In this document: piece after piece, positions 63,958-64,000 of the stretch
How the letters are laid out: each line of letters begins with the position of its first letter
How positions within the stretch are numbered: the first letter of the stretch is position 1
Source: Haloterrigena gelatinilytica
Lineage (GTDB): Archaea > Halobacteriota > Halobacteria > Halobacteriales > Natrialbaceae
NCBI RefSeq assembly: GCF_013342145.1
Contig: NZ_JABUQZ010000001.1
Span: 2,914,001-2,978,000, forward strand
DNA length: 64,000 nucleotides
Reading direction: 5' to 3'
The notes under the pieces: model-generated
What the model was told of the DNA's origin: nothing
Databases searched by the model: none
The model's input: the letters and a program-made list of their open reading frames with translations, nothing else
Program-made: the position numbers and the translations under genes

Positions 63958-64000
63958 CGCGAGCGGAGGCGGCGGCTCCCCGCGGCTCAGTCATCCGTCT

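Noticed and set aside
63986-64000. Possible 3' end of a minus-strand gene (ends T-D-D-stop)
   Set aside because: Only four codons are inside the window, too little to support a gene.

Overview
The window is from an extremely halophilic archaeon (class Halobacteria), most likely Natrialbaceae-like. The signs are high GC with acidic proteins rich in Asp and Glu, halo-specific families (HTH-10/bacterio-opsin-activator regulators, a HalOD1 domain, a small double-CPxCG-type zinc protein), TATA-box promoters set for leaderless starts, and a 16S - tRNA-Ala - 23S - 5S operon. The rRNA operon makes this a main chromosome. The genus is inference from reading, not from an alignment.

Layout. 1-13.6 kb: housekeeping and accessory genes, including a nadABC operon, a Tpt1/KptA NAD-dependent RNA 2'-phosphotransferase, gfo6, an aldehyde dehydrogenase, an atypical receiver protein and tRNA-Leu. 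13.6-26.4 kb: a very large GAF + nine-PAS histidine kinase, cyclophilin, an AspA/AstE-like deacylase, an SDR, a TrpD-like paralogue, a winged-helix + GNAT protein, a fused AhbA-AhbB siroheme decarboxylase and an XRE/membrane-protein pair. 26.5-29.5 kb: a replication origin around orc1/cdc6. It has about 16 clear copies of a 20-bp ORB-like motif downstream of the gene and an inverted 27-bp ORB pair enclosing an AT-rich stretch upstream. 29.5-37 kb: a D-lactate/glycolate-type FAD + Fe-S dehydrogenase and a surface-polysaccharide module (deacetylase, GNAT, flippase). 37.7-44.6 kb: a fatty-acid/glutaryl-CoA block with a decayed enoyl-CoA hydratase, a frameshifted 3-hydroxyacyl-CoA dehydrogenase, two acyl-CoA dehydrogenases and two IclR regulators. 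45-54.5 kb: a proline/hydroxyproline utilisation block with P5C dehydrogenase, a 32-residue zinc protein, an HTH-10 regulator, proline dehydrogenase, an NSS transporter with a small partner, a proline racemase/hydroxyproline epimerase, an EamA transporter and a decayed Na+/solute symporter. 55.2-60.5 kb: the rRNA operon on the minus strand. 61.4-64 kb: tRNA-Ile, FxsA and a DUF255/YyaL-type protein.

How the genes work together. NadA, NadB and NadC make nicotinate mononucleotide for NAD, but the NadC here has lost its catalytic middle and carries two perfect palindromes in its place. Proline can be oxidised to glutamate by ProDH and P5CDH. The racemase/epimerase and the transporter would widen the substrates to D-proline or hydroxyproline.

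Main points of interest. (1) The palindrome-bearing, catalytically gutted NadC, and a small family of palindromes with exactly 3-nt loops elsewhere, one of them inside the AhbAB linker. (2) The ORB array with 36-bp phasing and an exact 94-bp tandem duplication. (3) The double-CPxCG-type mini-protein overlapping the P5CDH stop codon. (4) A tRNA-Ala lacking 4 nt of its T stem. (5) Several single-base frameshifts that are either real decay or assembly errors. (6) A receiver domain with Glu at the phospho-acceptor site.
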